From Oceanimonas doudoroffii (GTDB lineage: Bacteria > Pseudomonadota > Gammaproteobacteria > Enterobacterales > Aeromonadaceae), in the NCBI RefSeq assembly GCF_002242685.1, contig NZ_NBIM01000001.1, positions 1,488,001-1,552,000 of the forward strand: DNA of 64,000 bases, in the 5' to 3' direction. Positions within the stretch are counted from its first letter, which is position 1. Each line of letters begins with the position of its first letter. The notes under the pieces were generated by a model. It had not been told where the DNA came from. It saw nothing but the letters and a program-made list of their open reading frames with translations, and did not search any database. This document shows positions 1-8,699 of the stretch, in pieces. The position numbers were made by a program, and so were the translations under genes.

Positions 1-637
1 CCAGAACTATGTGCCCAAGCTGATGGCCCTGGCCGATATTCTCAAGCAGCCGGGTCACTACGGCATGGAGATCCCGGACATTCCCAACCGACCCCAGGTT
101 ACCGCCGTGGCGGTGGAAGGCCAGGTGGATCTGAACATGGCGGCGGATCTGGCCGGCGTTAGCCGTAGCCAGCTCAAGGCCCTGAACCCGGCCTACAAGC
201 ACACCGCCACCTCGCCGCTGATCGACGCCGAAATTTTGGTGCCGGTGCGCCATGCCGAAACCTTTGAACTGGCCATGGCCGATCTGCCCGCCGAAGAGCG
301 CATGCATTACCAGCGCTACCGGGTCAAGGGCGGCGACAGCCTGGGCGTAATCGCCCGCCGCTACGGCACTCAGGTGGTGGCGCTGAAACAGGCCAACAAC
401 CTGCGCGGCAATACCATTCGCATTGGTCAGACCCTGCTGGTGCCGTCTGCCACCACGGCCCCGGCCCGGGACGAGAGCGCAGGCGGCACCTATCGCGTGC
501 AGGCCGGAGACTCGCTGTCGGCCATCGCCAGCCGTTTCAGCGTAACCATCTCGGATCTGTTGCGCTGGAACCAGCTGACCGACAAGCACATGCTGCGCAC
601 CGGCCAGCAGCTGATCGTGGCCGCCAACGCCGGCTGA
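1..637 (+). CDS. mltD: Membrane-bound lytic murein transglycosylase D, C-terminal part (partial)
   Basis: The open frame enters from the left edge (codons in phase from base 2), so the transglycosylase catalytic domain lies outside the window. What is visible starts with the NYVPK segment typical of the end of the MltD catalytic domain. It then carries three LysM-type modules: a weaker one at about 120-240 and two clear ones at about 318-465 (YRVKGGDSL) and 490-625 (YRVQAGDSL). LysM modules bind peptidoglycan glycan. MltD is an outer-membrane lipoprotein that cleaves the murein glycan and releases 1,6-anhydro-muropeptides. A strong terminator follows the stop. The family call is firm; the true start cannot be seen. 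Confidence 0.9.
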   Translation, partial: QNYVPKLMALADILKQPGHYGMEIPDIPNRPQVTAVAVEGQVDLNMAADLAGVSRSQLKALNPAYKHTATSPLIDAEILVPVRHAETFELAMADLPAEERMHYQRYRVKGGDSLGVIARRYGTQVVALKQANNLRGNTIRIGQTLLVPSATTAPARDESAGGTYRVQAGDSLSAIASRFSVTISDLLRWNQLTDKHMLRTGQQLIVAANAG

Positions 638-660
638 TGCTTTGCCCGTTCAATGCAAAA

Positions 661-685
661 GGGAGCCAGAAAGGCTCCCTTTTTT
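661..685 (+). terminator. Rho-independent terminator of mltD
   Basis: Perfect 7-bp stem GGGAGCC / GGCTCCC with an AGAAA loop, followed by six T. It lies 24 bases after the mltD stop. Confidence 0.85.
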
Positions 686-700
686 GTGTTATCCCGCCAT

Positions 701-1528
701 TTATTGCCCCGGCACGCTAAACACCGCCTTCAGCGGGCTGTGATCCGAGGCGTCAGACGCCATGCTTTCCGCCCGCTCCAGGTTCAGGCCACGGTAATAA
801 ATGCCATCGAGGGGATAGCCCCAGAACCGGGTACGCAGATCCGGCTCGGGCTGCGCCTCCTGCAGGCCATGACGGCTGGCCCAGGCGCTCAGCAGGCGCT
901 GACGGCGGGCATTCCAGCGGTTGAAGTCTCCCGCCACTATCACCGGGCCGCCATGGCCGGCCATGGCCTCGCTTATCATGTCGAGCTGAGCCTGGTAGGT
1001 GCGGCCGCGCAGGGAAAAGTTGACCGCATGCAGGTTGATCACCAACAACTGCTCGGCCGCCCCCTGCAGCGAATAGCGACTGGCCAGCAACGACTTGGGA
1101 ATGCGGGTGGCGGGCTCGGTGATACGCTGGCCACAGGCCTGGGCCGCCTGCCCGGTACTGGCGGTAAGCACACCGGTGGGCAGCCGTTGCCAGTTAAAGG
1201 CGGCCACCTGAAACCAGTGCAGTTGCTGCTCATTGAGCCAGCGGTACAGCCCTTCCCGGCCACTGGCCTCCTGCAACAGCAGCAGATCGGCCTGCGCACT
1301 CCAGCGGGTCAGCTCCGGACGCCAGTCACCCTGCTGCTTGTAAATGTTCCAGCTCAGCAGCGAAAAGGTGGCGGGCAGCGGCGAGCTGCCGGCCAGTGAG
1401 GGATGAAGGCAATCGCTGCCGGGGGCAAACTGGTCGCTGAGCAGCAACCGCTCGGGCACCTCCAGGCAGCCCGCCAGGGCCAGGGTGGTGCCCAGCAACA
1501 GTGCCCTAGTCGCGCCCTTTAACTTCAC
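701..1528 (-). CDS. Endonuclease/exonuclease/phosphatase family lipoprotein
   Basis: About 275 residues. Motifs of the DNase I-like EEP fold appear in order: LLSWNIYK, LLLQEAS, VINLHAVNF, VAGDFNRW and a C-terminal SDHSPL. They supply the metal-binding Glu, the catalytic His/Asp and the terminal His. I chose the GTG at 1528 because it begins a short hydrophobic signal ending in a lipobox (LALAGC), predicting an exported lipoprotein. A longer in-frame start at 1597 would overlap yciA by over 90 bases. From 1528 the overlap with yciA is 23 bases, suggesting translational coupling. The substrate is unknown: family members cleave nucleic acids, phosphoesters or phospholipid headgroups. Confidence 0.75.
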   Translation of the reverse strand: MKLKGATRALLLGTTLALAGCLEVPERLLLSDQFAPGSDCLHPSLAGSSPLPATFSLLSWNIYKQQGDWRPELTRWSAQADLLLLQEASGREGLYRWLNEQQLHWFQVAAFNWQRLPTGVLTASTGQAAQACGQRITEPATRIPKSLLASRYSLQGAAEQLLVINLHAVNFSLRGRTYQAQLDMISEAMAGHGGPVIVAGDFNRWNARRQRLLSAWASRHGLQEAQPEPDLRTRFWGYPLDGIYYRGLNLERAESMASDASDHSPLKAVFSVPGQ

Positions 1529-1919
1529 GGGGACGTCCGTTCTCGTCAATGGCCACATACACGAACTCGGCCCCGGCCACCGGATAACGGGGACCACTCT
1601 CCGGCGTCAGCACCGGCTTGACCCAGACTTCCACCTTGATGGTGATGGAGGTGCGGCCCACTTTCACCAGCTCGCCATAGCAGCAGATAACGTCACCCAC
1701 CTGAACCGGACGGGCAAACACCATTTTGTCCACGGCCACGGTACACACTCGGCCAAAGGCGATCTCATTGGCCAGCAGGCTGCCGCCCAGATCCATCTGC
1801 GACATGATCCAACCGCCGAAAATATCGCCGTTGGCATTGGTGTCGGCCGGCATGGCCATGGTGCGCAGCAGCAGATCGCCCCGTGGGTCTTGTGGTTCGC
1901 TCATGATAGAAGTACTCAT
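1506..1919 (-). CDS. yciA: Acyl-CoA thioesterase YciA
   Basis: 137 residues, the normal length of the hotdog-fold YciA family. The segment with NANGDIFGGWIMSQMD contains the catalytic Asp, and the conserved core VDKMVFARPVQVGD follows. YciA hydrolyses acyl-CoA thioesters of many chain lengths in the cytoplasm and helps recycle free CoA. It overlaps the downstream EEP-family gene and is preceded by a 74-base gap after the YeeZ-like gene, so a short operon is likely. Confidence 0.9.
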   Translation of the reverse strand: MSTSIMSEPQDPRGDLLLRTMAMPADTNANGDIFGGWIMSQMDLGGSLLANEIAFGRVCTVAVDKMVFARPVQVGDVICCYGELVKVGRTSITIKVEVWVKPVLTPESGPRYPVAGAEFVYVAIDENGRPREVKGRD

Positions 1920-1993
1920 CGTTCAGACTGAAACCGGCATCATAATCCCCCGAACAGCCCCCCGCAATTTTCATGGCGTGGACGCGGCTCAGT

Positions 1994-2800
1994 CTACCCG
2001 CGGCGCGCCGCCAGCCACTGAAACCAGTCGGTCACCGAATAGTCCATGTTCAGCCAGCGGCACAGGCCGCTGCCGTCTATGGTCTTGCCTTCGCCGCCAC
2101 CGCCAAACTCCGGGGGCGGCAAGCCCTGCAGCCGGGCCGCTTCTCCGTAGAAATCACGGCGCGCAGGGTGATGGGGAGCGCTGACGTTGACCACCGCAGG
2201 CCAGTCGCTGCGCGCCAGCAGGGCGGGAATAAAGCGCAGCAGATCCTCCAGTGCCACCAGGTTGACCGGCTCGTCTCCGCCGTCAAAGCGCTTGCCCGAC
2301 AAAAACCGCCCCGGCTCCCGGCTACCGCCCACCAGCCCGGACAGCCGCAACACCAGCACCTGGGCGGCGGAATAGGCCTGCACCGCCCGCTCGGCGGCCA
2401 GCATACGCTCGCCCCGAGGACCATCGGGGGCGGCGTCGGCCTCGGTTTTAATGCCGGTGCCGCCATACACCGAGGTGGCGCTGGTGAAGATCACGCGCTG
2501 CACGCCGCCGGCCACCGCCAGCCGGGCCAGGGCGCCCAGGGTATGCGGGTAGTCATCTACCTTGCCCGGTGGCACGCACAGCACCAGGGTGTGGGCCCTT
2601 AGCCGCTCGGGCCAGCGAGCCGGCATGGCGGCGCTGAAGTCCCAGCACAAGGTGACAATGCCGGCATCGTTCAGCCGCGCCGCCTTTTCCTCGTCGCGGG
2701 TGGTGCCGGCCACCTGCCAGCCCTGTGTCAGCAGGGTGCGGGCCAGGGGCTCGCCCAGCCAGCCCAGCCCAAGAATGGCCACACTCTGTTCAGTAGACAT
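1994..2800 (-). CDS. NAD(P)-dependent epimerase/dehydratase-like oxidoreductase (YeeZ family)
   Basis: 268 residues with an N-terminal Rossmann nucleotide-binding motif (VAILGLGWLGEPLA), a TSATSVYGG segment and the short extended-SDR C-terminal region typical of YeeZ-like proteins. The reaction is not known for this family. The start overlaps the slt stop by 11 bases, so it is probably co-transcribed with and translationally coupled to slt. Family assignment is good; function is open. Confidence 0.75.
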   Translation of the reverse strand: MSTEQSVAILGLGWLGEPLARTLLTQGWQVAGTTRDEEKAARLNDAGIVTLCWDFSAAMPARWPERLRAHTLVLCVPPGKVDDYPHTLGALARLAVAGGVQRVIFTSATSVYGGTGIKTEADAAPDGPRGERMLAAERAVQAYSAAQVLVLRLSGLVGGSREPGRFLSGKRFDGGDEPVNLVALEDLLRFIPALLARSDWPAVVNVSAPHHPARRDFYGEAARLQGLPPPEFGGGGEGKTIDGSGLCRWLNMDYSVTDWFQWLAARRG

Positions 2801-4697
2801 AATTCAGCTCCAGCGGGGTCAGAAAGCGTTTTTGCTGACCCAGTTTATCCTGATAAATCACCGAATAAGCCAGCACGTTCTGCACATAGCCCCGAGTTTC
2901 CCGGTAGGGTATGTTTTCCACCCATACATCCAGCGGACGGCTGCCGCTGTTGGCCAGCCAGCGATTGATGCGGCCAGGGCCGGCGTTGTAGGCGGCAATG
3001 GCGGCCACCCGGTTGCCCTGATAACGCTGCAGCAACTCCTTGAAGTAATGGGCACCCAATTGCACGTTGACCTCGGGCCGATACACATCGGCGGCCCCTT
3101 GATAATCACGGATGCCATACTTGCGCGCGGTTTCCCGGGCGGTTGCCGGCATCAGTTGCATCAGGCCGCCGGCGCCCACCGGGGAGCGGGCCTGCTCATA
3201 GAAGGCGCTTTCCTGGCGGGCAATGGCAAAGAGGGTCGACTCTTCCACGGCCAGACGACGGGCCTGGCTGCGAAAGATGTCGCGATAGACCACTGGAAAG
3301 CGCAGATCCAGCTGATCCCAGGCCTTGGCACTGATGCTGGCCAGCACCGACTTGTCATGCCAGCCTCGCCGCAATGCCAGGGCGCCCAGAGCCAGCTGGT
3401 CGTCCTTGCCGAGCTTGCCCATCAGGTGATACCACTCGCTGCGGGCCGAGGCCTTGTTGCCCAAGGCCAGCCACTCTTCCACCCGGGCCAGCGCCGGCCA
3501 ACGGCCAACGGCCAGGCGCCATTCCGGGGCTGGTGGCGGCGCCTGAAAGTTCAGGGCATAGGGGCGCTGGCTACGCTGGGCGGCGAGAAAGCCATAATAG
3601 TCCCGCTCGCCGGCCGCCTTTGCCCAGGCGGCATCGGCCGCACCGGCCTTGCCTGCTTCGGCCAGGGCCCTGCCCCGCCAGTATTGCCAGCGGCTGTTGC
3701 CCTGCTCATCGGCGGGCAGACGGTCCAGCCAGTCGTTCAGGTGGTCCCAGTCCTGCTCCCAGATGGCAAGCCGGGCTCGCAGCTCAAACAGGGCATCGGA
3801 GCCCACTTCCGGCAGGCGCCGGTCCAGCCAGCTGCGGTATTCATGAGTGCGGTTATACATCAGCCGGCGGGCCAGGCTGCGCTCCACCTCGGCCACTTGC
3901 AACGAGCTCAGCCCGGGTTGACGCTGGTAACGGGGGTAGAGTTCCATGGCCAGTTGCGGGTTGCTGTCCGCCAGCCGCGCCAGCGCCACCGCCATGGCCG
4001 CGCGATGGCGCTTATCGGCGTGTTCAAAACGGGCGGTGTCGGCAAGCAGACCCGGATCCTTGTCCAGCGCCAACAGCAGCTCGCCGGCGGCACGAGATGA
4101 CGGCGCCAGCATATCCGACAGGTATTTGATCAGGCCGCTCTGGCCGGTTTCATAGGCCAGCAGCATGCGCTGCCACACGTGCTCGTTGCTGCGTCCGCCC
4201 ACGGTCTGCCAGGCATCAAACAGGGGGTCGCAGGCATTGGGCCGGGAATGACCCGACAGCCACAGCTGCTCGGCGCCCTTGATCGCCACCGCCCGGTCAC
4301 CCAAGGCCCACTTGGCCCGGTAATGGGCGCACTTCAGTTCGGTGCTGTTGGGCAGCTCGGGATAGAGGGACAGAAATTCGCGCCAGCGCTGCTCCCGGGC
4401 CAGCCGGAACAGGTACAGCCGTTCCAGCCGATCGGCCAGCTGGGAGTCGGGATAGCGGCTCATAAAGCCACGCACGTCCTGAGTACCGATGTGGTTGAGG
4501 CGGTCGGCCAGGTAACGATAATCCAGGTAGGGCACCAGCGGGTAGGCATCCAGCCCCGAGCGCAGCTGCCGGTATTCATTCACCTTGCCCTGCTCCAGAG
4601 CCTGCTCCGCCTGCCGGTATTGATCCCGCAGCGGTGACGCCTGGGCACACCATCCCAGGCCCAGCAATAACACTCCCAATCCAAGCCGTCTGAACAC
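2790..4697 (-). CDS. slt: Soluble lytic murein transglycosylase Slt70
   Basis: About 635 residues, close to the 645 of E. coli Slt70. An N-terminal signal peptide (hydrophobic GLGVLLLGLG, cleavage near AQA) is followed by a long alpha-helical superhelical region. The C-terminal SLT domain has the catalytic Glu in ARQESAF (about residue 496), then GLMQLMPATA and AAYNAGPGR. It acts in the periplasm, cleaving murein with 1,6-anhydro product formation. I chose the GTG at 4697, which has a GGGAG about 8 bases upstream; the GTG at 4712 lacks a ribosome-binding site. Confidence 0.93.
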   Translation of the reverse strand: MFRRLGLGVLLLGLGWCAQASPLRDQYRQAEQALEQGKVNEYRQLRSGLDAYPLVPYLDYRYLADRLNHIGTQDVRGFMSRYPDSQLADRLERLYLFRLAREQRWREFLSLYPELPNSTELKCAHYRAKWALGDRAVAIKGAEQLWLSGHSRPNACDPLFDAWQTVGGRSNEHVWQRMLLAYETGQSGLIKYLSDMLAPSSRAAGELLLALDKDPGLLADTARFEHADKRHRAAMAVALARLADSNPQLAMELYPRYQRQPGLSSLQVAEVERSLARRLMYNRTHEYRSWLDRRLPEVGSDALFELRARLAIWEQDWDHLNDWLDRLPADEQGNSRWQYWRGRALAEAGKAGAADAAWAKAAGERDYYGFLAAQRSQRPYALNFQAPPPAPEWRLAVGRWPALARVEEWLALGNKASARSEWYHLMGKLGKDDQLALGALALRRGWHDKSVLASISAKAWDQLDLRFPVVYRDIFRSQARRLAVEESTLFAIARQESAFYEQARSPVGAGGLMQLMPATARETARKYGIRDYQGAADVYRPEVNVQLGAHYFKELLQRYQGNRVAAIAAYNAGPGRINRWLANSGSRPLDVWVENIPYRETRGYVQNVLAYSVIYQDKLGQQKRFLTPLELNYVY

Positions 4698-4946
4698 CTT
4701 TGCTTCTCCCACGCCAAGTTAATGCAGCTATCCTAAGAAATGGCGGCTGGGCTGCCAATGGGGCGCCGCAAATTCTTTGTGCCGGCAAGACAAACAAAGT
4801 CGCCAGACGTCATTTTTACGCCTCGCTCACATTTCCTATTGGCACCCATGGTCATGCCGTCATTAATTGACCTGGCTCACAAAACGAATTTGCAAAGGGC
4901 GTAATCTGAAACCGTACAGTCACACAGAGCAACCAGGGGGTTCCTT

Positions 4947-5270
4947 ATGTCCATTGCGATTACCAGCCATGTTATCGACATCACTCCCGCCATTCGTGAA
5001 CGGATTGAAAGTCGTTTCGAGAAGCTCAACCGGCGCCAGATCGCGCTGATTACCCCCCATGTCGTCATTCAGAAGGAAGGCCTCAATTACCTGGTGGAAG
5101 CCAGTGCCGGGGTACCCGGTGAAACCCTGTTCGCCCAGGCGGAAGACGAAAACCTCTATGCCGCCATCAAGGATCTGGGCCTGAAGCTTGAGCGTCAGCT
5201 GAGCCGCTATGCCGACAAGCCCCTGGCCCAGCGCGCCCACGGCACACAACCCGAAGTCCAGGAAGGCTAA
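4947..5270 (+). CDS. raiA: Ribosome-associated inhibitor RaiA / hibernation factor
   Basis: 107 residues, matching the short HPF/RaiA (protein Y) family: SIAITSHVIDITPAIRERIESR at the N terminus and a DENLYAAIKDLGLKLERQLSRY helix at the C terminus. RaiA binds the 30S decoding region in stationary phase and blocks translation. The order raiA-pheL-pheA is the same as in E. coli. It ends at a strong terminator. Confidence 0.92.
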   Translation: MSIAITSHVIDITPAIRERIESRFEKLNRRQIALITPHVVIQKEGLNYLVEASAGVPGETLFAQAEDENLYAAIKDLGLKLERQLSRYADKPLAQRAHGTQPEVQEG

Positions 5271-5297
5271 ACCCGATTCCGTTCATTCCCATTTTCA

Positions 5298-5321
5298 AGC
5301 GGCGGTTTCGCCGCTTTTTTT
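5298..5321 (+). terminator. Terminator of raiA
   Basis: Perfect 7-bp stem AGCGGCG / CGCCGCT with a GTTT loop, leading into seven T. It separates raiA from the pheA leader transcript. Confidence 0.85.
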
Positions 5322-5351
5322 GCGCCAAAGGATAAAAAGCCGGGAAAAGGC

Positions 5352-5380
5352 TTGCCAGCGCCGCCGCTTTTCAGTATTCC
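5352..5380 (+). promoter_or_regulatory. Possible sigma-70 promoter for pheL-pheA
   Basis: TTGCCA (5352-5357) and TATTCC (5375-5380) are 17 bases apart, between the raiA terminator and the leader peptide. The -10 match is weak. Position is the main support. Confidence 0.3.
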
Positions 5381-5413
5381 TATGGGTTCTAATGTTCAAG
5401 AGTTTGTAATGTG

Positions 5414-5458
5414 ATGTCCGTTCAGCCGTTTTTCTTTCGCTTCTTTTTTGCATCCTGA
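5414..5458 (+). CDS. pheL: pheA leader peptide PheL
   Basis: A 14-codon frame encodes MSVQPFFFRFFFAS, with six Phe codons in seven positions. Compare E. coli PheL, also Phe-rich and in the same place between raiA and pheA. Its translation senses charged tRNA-Phe: a ribosome stalled at 5429-5449 leaves 5463-5469 free to form the antiterminator, while one that reaches the stop covers it. The ribosome-binding site is weak (AAGAG about 12 bases upstream). It is too short for ordinary gene calling. Confidence 0.85.
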   Translation: MSVQPFFFRFFFAS

Positions 5459-5532
5459 CTTCGGGAGGCAGCGGTCTGGCGAGAAACAAGCGAAAGACGA
5501 ACAGCCAAGCCTCCCACCGGGAGGCTTTTTTT
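5434..5532 (+). promoter_or_regulatory. Phenylalanine attenuator (pause, antiterminator and terminator arms)
   Basis: Three alternative pairings are visible. CTTTCGCTT (5434-5442, inside pheL) pairs perfectly with AAGCGAAAG (5488-5496) as a 1:2 pause/protector stem. GGGAGGC (5463-5469) can pair with GCCTCCC (5509-5515) as the antiterminator. The terminator is AGCCTCCC (5508-5515) / GGGAGGCT (5519-5526) followed by a T run. The 5' arm of the terminator is shared with the antiterminator, as in classic attenuation of pheA. Confidence 0.82.
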
Positions 5533-5577
5533 ATTCTTTAACTCAAGCGCAGTCTGGCGAGGAAGGAAGCCCTATTC

Positions 5578-7455
5578 ATGAACCTGGACGAGATAAGAAG
5601 CAATATCAGTCGCCTGGACAGCGAGCTGCTCAGCCTGCTGGCCCAACGCAAGGCCCTGAGTCTGGACGTGGCTCGCTCCAAACTGGAAAACCCCCGCCCC
5701 ATTCGGGATCAGGAGCGGGAACAGGCGCTGCTGGTGGAGCTGGTCAGCCAGGGACGCAAACTGGGTCTGGACGCCCATTATGTTACCCGTATTTTTCAGA
5801 CCATTATTGAGGACTCGGTACTGTCCCAGCAGGCGTTGCTGCAGGATCTGCTTAATCCTCAGGACAGCGTGCCCGCCATCAGCGTGGCCTTTCTCGGGCT
5901 CAAGGGCTCCTACTCCAACATGGCGGCGCGCAAGTATCTCGCGCGTTTTCAGGCGCCGCTGGTGGAGCACAACTGCGAAAGCTTTCAGCAAATCCTTGAG
6001 ACCGTGGAGTCCGGGCAGGCTCAGTACGGCATTCTGCCCATCGAGAACACCAGCTCCGGCTCCATCAACGAGGTGTTTGACCTGATGCAGCACACCAGCC
6101 TGTCCATTGTCGGTGAGCTGACCCAGCCCATTGAGCACTGCCTGCTGGTGGCCACCGATACCCAGGTTGAGCAGATCAAGACCCTCTACACCCACTCCCA
6201 GCCCTACCAGCAGTGCTCCCAGTATCTGAGCCGGCTGGGCGAGCTGGACGTAAAGTTCTGCGCCGCTTCCTCCAATGCCATGGAGCAGGTGGCCAGGCTG
6301 AAGCGTCACGACGTGGCGGCACTGGGCAGTGCCGATGGTGGCGAACTGCATGGCCTGACACCCCTGGTGGAAGGCCTGGCCAACCAGAAGCAGAACATGA
6401 CCCGCTTTATCGTGGTGGCCCGCAAGCCCATCGAAGTGGCGGAGCAGATCCCGGCCAAGACCAGCTTTATCATGTCTACCGGCCAACAGAGCGGTGCCCT
6501 GGTGGAAGCCCTGCTGGTGCTGCGCGGCCACGGCATCACCATGACCCGACTGGAATCCCGCCCCATTATCGGCAACCCCTGGGAAGAGATGTTTTATGTG
6601 GACGTGGCCGGCAACCTCAACAGTGAAGCCATGCAGGTGGCACTGAAGGAGCTGGGCCGAATTACCCGCTTTATCAAGGTAATGGGCTGCTACCCCAGCG
6701 CCGAGGTGGCTCCCACCCGCATTCCACCCCGGCTGCTGAGCAAGCCAAACACCGGTGAGCGGGCCGAGCCGGTGCGCCCCAGCCGCCATTATCAGGCCGA
6801 CAATACTCAGGTACAGGTGGGCCCCTATGTGCTTGGCGGTGATGATCCCTTGCTGATTGCCGAGCTGAACGGCTTTCCCGACGAGGCCCGGCTGCAGGAA
6901 ACCGCCCGCCGGGTCAAGGAGCAGGGCGCCCAGGTGCTGGCGGCGGACTGCTTTGACGGCGTCGATACCGAGCGGGGCATGGCCCGGCTTCGGCAACTGC
7001 GCGCCACCGCCGCCCGCTTTGATCTCGCTGCCATGACGCGAGTGACCAGTGCCGAGCAGGTACAACGGGCCGCCGAGTCGGTGGAGCTGCTGTTGCTGGA
7101 GGCGTCCGCGGTACGCAACGACGAGCTGATCGGCGCCGCAGGCCGCTGCACCCGTCCGCTGCTGCTGGAGCTGGCCGACGAGCCCGAGCAAAGCCTGAGC
7201 CTGGCCCAGCACATTTTGCAGCAGGGCAACCAGCAGCTGGCATTGCTGGACACCCAGGCGCTGCCCCTGGCCCGATTGCTCGATCTAAACAGCCAGACCC
7301 ACCTGCCCCTGGTGAGCCGGCTGAGCGGCGATGCCGCCGCCCTGCCCCGCCTGGGTGAGGCTCTTAACGCCGCCGGCGTCAGCGGCTTCTGCCTCGCCGT
7401 TAACGGCGACGACGGCGCCCTTGAGCAGCTGGCCCACAGCCTGTATCGCGATTAA
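5578..7455 (+). CDS. pheA: Chorismate mutase/prephenate dehydratase with extra C-terminal DAHP-synthase-like region
   Basis: 625 residues against about 386 in E. coli PheA. Residues 1-90 are the AroQ chorismate mutase. About 103-285 are prephenate dehydratase (VAFLGLKGSYSNMAARKYL, and MTRFIVVARKP with the catalytic Thr-Arg-Phe). About 295-380 are the ACT domain with the ESRP motif for feedback by phenylalanine. After this come about 240 further residues. From about 410 they follow the layout of a type I-beta DAHP synthase (VGPYVLGG, then RVKEQGAQVLAA, RFDLAAMTRVTSAEQ, QRAAESVELLLLEA, LLLELA). The GPC cysteine, the KPR/SFQG loop and later metal ligands are absent, so that part is probably not catalytic. 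The protein makes phenylpyruvate from chorismate and is controlled by the leader attenuator. Confidence 0.93.
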   Translation: MNLDEIRSNISRLDSELLSLLAQRKALSLDVARSKLENPRPIRDQEREQALLVELVSQGRKLGLDAHYVTRIFQTIIEDSVLSQQALLQDLLNPQDSVPAISVAFLGLKGSYSNMAARKYLARFQAPLVEHNCESFQQILETVESGQAQYGILPIENTSSGSINEVFDLMQHTSLSIVGELTQPIEHCLLVATDTQVEQIKTLYTHSQPYQQCSQYLSRLGELDVKFCAASSNAMEQVARLKRHDVAALGSADGGELHGLTPLVEGLANQKQNMTRFIVVARKPIEVAEQIPAKTSFIMSTGQQSGALVEALLVLRGHGITMTRLESRPIIGNPWEEMFYVDVAGNLNSEAMQVALKELGRITRFIKVMGCYPSAEVAPTRIPPRLLSKPNTGERAEPVRPSRHYQADNTQVQVGPYVLGGDDPLLIAELNGFPDEARLQETARRVKEQGAQVLAADCFDGVDTERGMARLRQLRATAARFDLAAMTRVTSAEQVQRAAESVELLLLEASAVRNDELIGAAGRCTRPLLLELADEPEQSLSLAQHILQQGNQQLALLDTQALPLARLLDLNSQTHLPLVSRLSGDAAALPRLGEALNAAGVSGFCLAVNGDDGALEQLAHSLYRD

Positions 7456-7475
7456 GTCACGCCTGACCAAGACAT

Positions 7476-7506
7476 AAAAAGCCCGGCCTATTGGCCGGGC
7501 TTTTTT
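7476..7506. terminator. Bidirectional terminator between pheA and tyrA
   Basis: GCCCGGCC / GGCCGGGC with a TATT loop, flanked by an A run on the left and a T run on the right. It can terminate pheA on the plus strand and tyrA on the minus strand. Confidence 0.88.
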
Positions 7507-7550
7507 GTAATCACGTTAATGCGCCGCTCAAGCGGGGCCAGTGCGCCCCA

Positions 7551-8681
7551 TTAATCCGTGTGATGGCGGCTGTCGTTGGCCTGGGCCAGCAGTAAGCGGC
7601 TTTCCTTGAGGAAGGTATCGGCATAATCGCCGAAAAACTCGCTGACGCTCTCAAACTGGCGAACAAAAGCCGCACGCTCACCGCTTTCCAGCTGATCCAG
7701 CAGTTCGCCAAAACGGCGATGATAGCGACGGATCATTGCCAGGTTGCGCGGGGACGACAGTATGATGTCGGCATAGAGCGCCGGATCCTGGGCAAACAGC
7801 CGCCCTACCATGGCCAGCTCCAGCCGGTAGATGGGCGAACTCAGCCGCAGCAACTTGGCCAGGTCGGCGCCCTCGGCACAGAGGTGGGCACCGTAGGCGA
7901 AGCTGGTAAAGTGGCGCAGGGCCTGCACCAGGCTCATGGCCTCGTCGTGCTCTTCCGCCGGCACCGGCTGCAGCCGGGCACCCCAGATGCGGATTTGTGC
8001 CAGCAGCCATTCATACTGCTCGGCGCCACGGCCGTCGCAATGAATGATCACCTGCTTGGCCAGGCTCGACACATCGGGGCCGAACATGGGGTGCAGCCCC
8101 AGCACCGGGCCGGTGTGCGCCTTGAGCATGGCCGCCACCGGCTCACTCTTGACGCTGGTCAGATCCACCAGCAGGCAGTCTGCGGGCAGGGTCGGCAACC
8201 GCTCGATCACCGCCACCGTCTGATCGATGGGCACGGCGATCATCACCAGGCCGGCATCGGCCAGCAGGGTGTCGGCACGGCTCCAGTCATCCTTTTCCAG
8301 CACAACGACCTGATAGCCGGACAGGGTCAGCAGGTGGGCAAACAGGCCGCCGAGCTGACCGCCGCCGCCGATCACCACCGCCTTGCCGAGCGTTGGGTTC
8401 ACGCACTTGAAGCCGGTGTCCTTTTCACTGGCGTACGACTCCCGCATAAAGCGGCGCAGCACGTCTTCAATCAGATCCGGCGGCACCCCCTGCGCTTGTG
8501 CCTCGGCCCGCCGCCGCGCCAGCATGGCGGCTTCCCGGTCGGGGGCGTAAATAGGCAGCCCATGGCGGCTTTTGACTTCGCCCACGCCGGCCACCAGCTT
8601 CAGCCGTTTGGCAAACAGCTCCACCAGCTGCTGATCGACTTCATCGATTTGATCCCGCAGGACCTTGAGTTCATCTACCAT
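7551..8681 (-). CDS. tyrA: Chorismate mutase/prephenate dehydrogenase TyrA
   Basis: 376 residues. An N-terminal AroQ chorismate mutase ([19 protein letters not shown]) is followed by a Rossmann NAD-binding motif ([17 protein letters not shown]) and the dehydrogenase core ([10 protein letters not shown]). It converts chorismate via prephenate to 4-hydroxyphenylpyruvate for tyrosine. I chose the ATG at 8681 because it gives the family's MVxEL start; an in-frame start at 8714 is inside an intergenic hairpin. It lies downstream of aroF in the same direction, as in the E. coli aroF-tyrA operon. Confidence 0.95.
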   Translation of the reverse strand: MVDELKVLRDQIDEVDQQLVELFAKRLKLVAGVGEVKSRHGLPIYAPDREAAMLARRRAEAQAQGVPPDLIEDVLRRFMRESYASEKDTGFKCVNPTLGKAVVIGGGGQLGGLFAHLLTLSGYQVVVLEKDDWSRADTLLADAGLVMIAVPIDQTVAVIERLPTLPADCLLVDLTSVKSEPVAAMLKAHTGPVLGLHPMFGPDVSSLAKQVIIHCDGRGAEQYEWLLAQIRIWGARLQPVPAEEHDEAMSLVQALRHFTSFAYGAHLCAEGADLAKLLRLSSPIYRLELAMVGRLFAQDPALYADIILSSPRNLAMIRRYHRRFGELLDQLESGERAAFVRQFESVSEFFGDYADTFLKESRLLLAQANDSRHHTD

Positions 8682-8699
8682 TGATTCCATCCCAGAATT

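Noticed and set aside
2562..4100. 512-codon open frame antisense to slt and the YeeZ-like gene
   Set aside because: Same artefact: no ribosome-binding site and no recognisable domain, whereas the minus strand encodes Slt70.
5572..7212. 546-codon open frame antisense to pheA
   Set aside because: Composition effect of a GC-rich gene. His/Gln/Gly-rich translation with no domain, while the plus-strand frame is clearly PheA.
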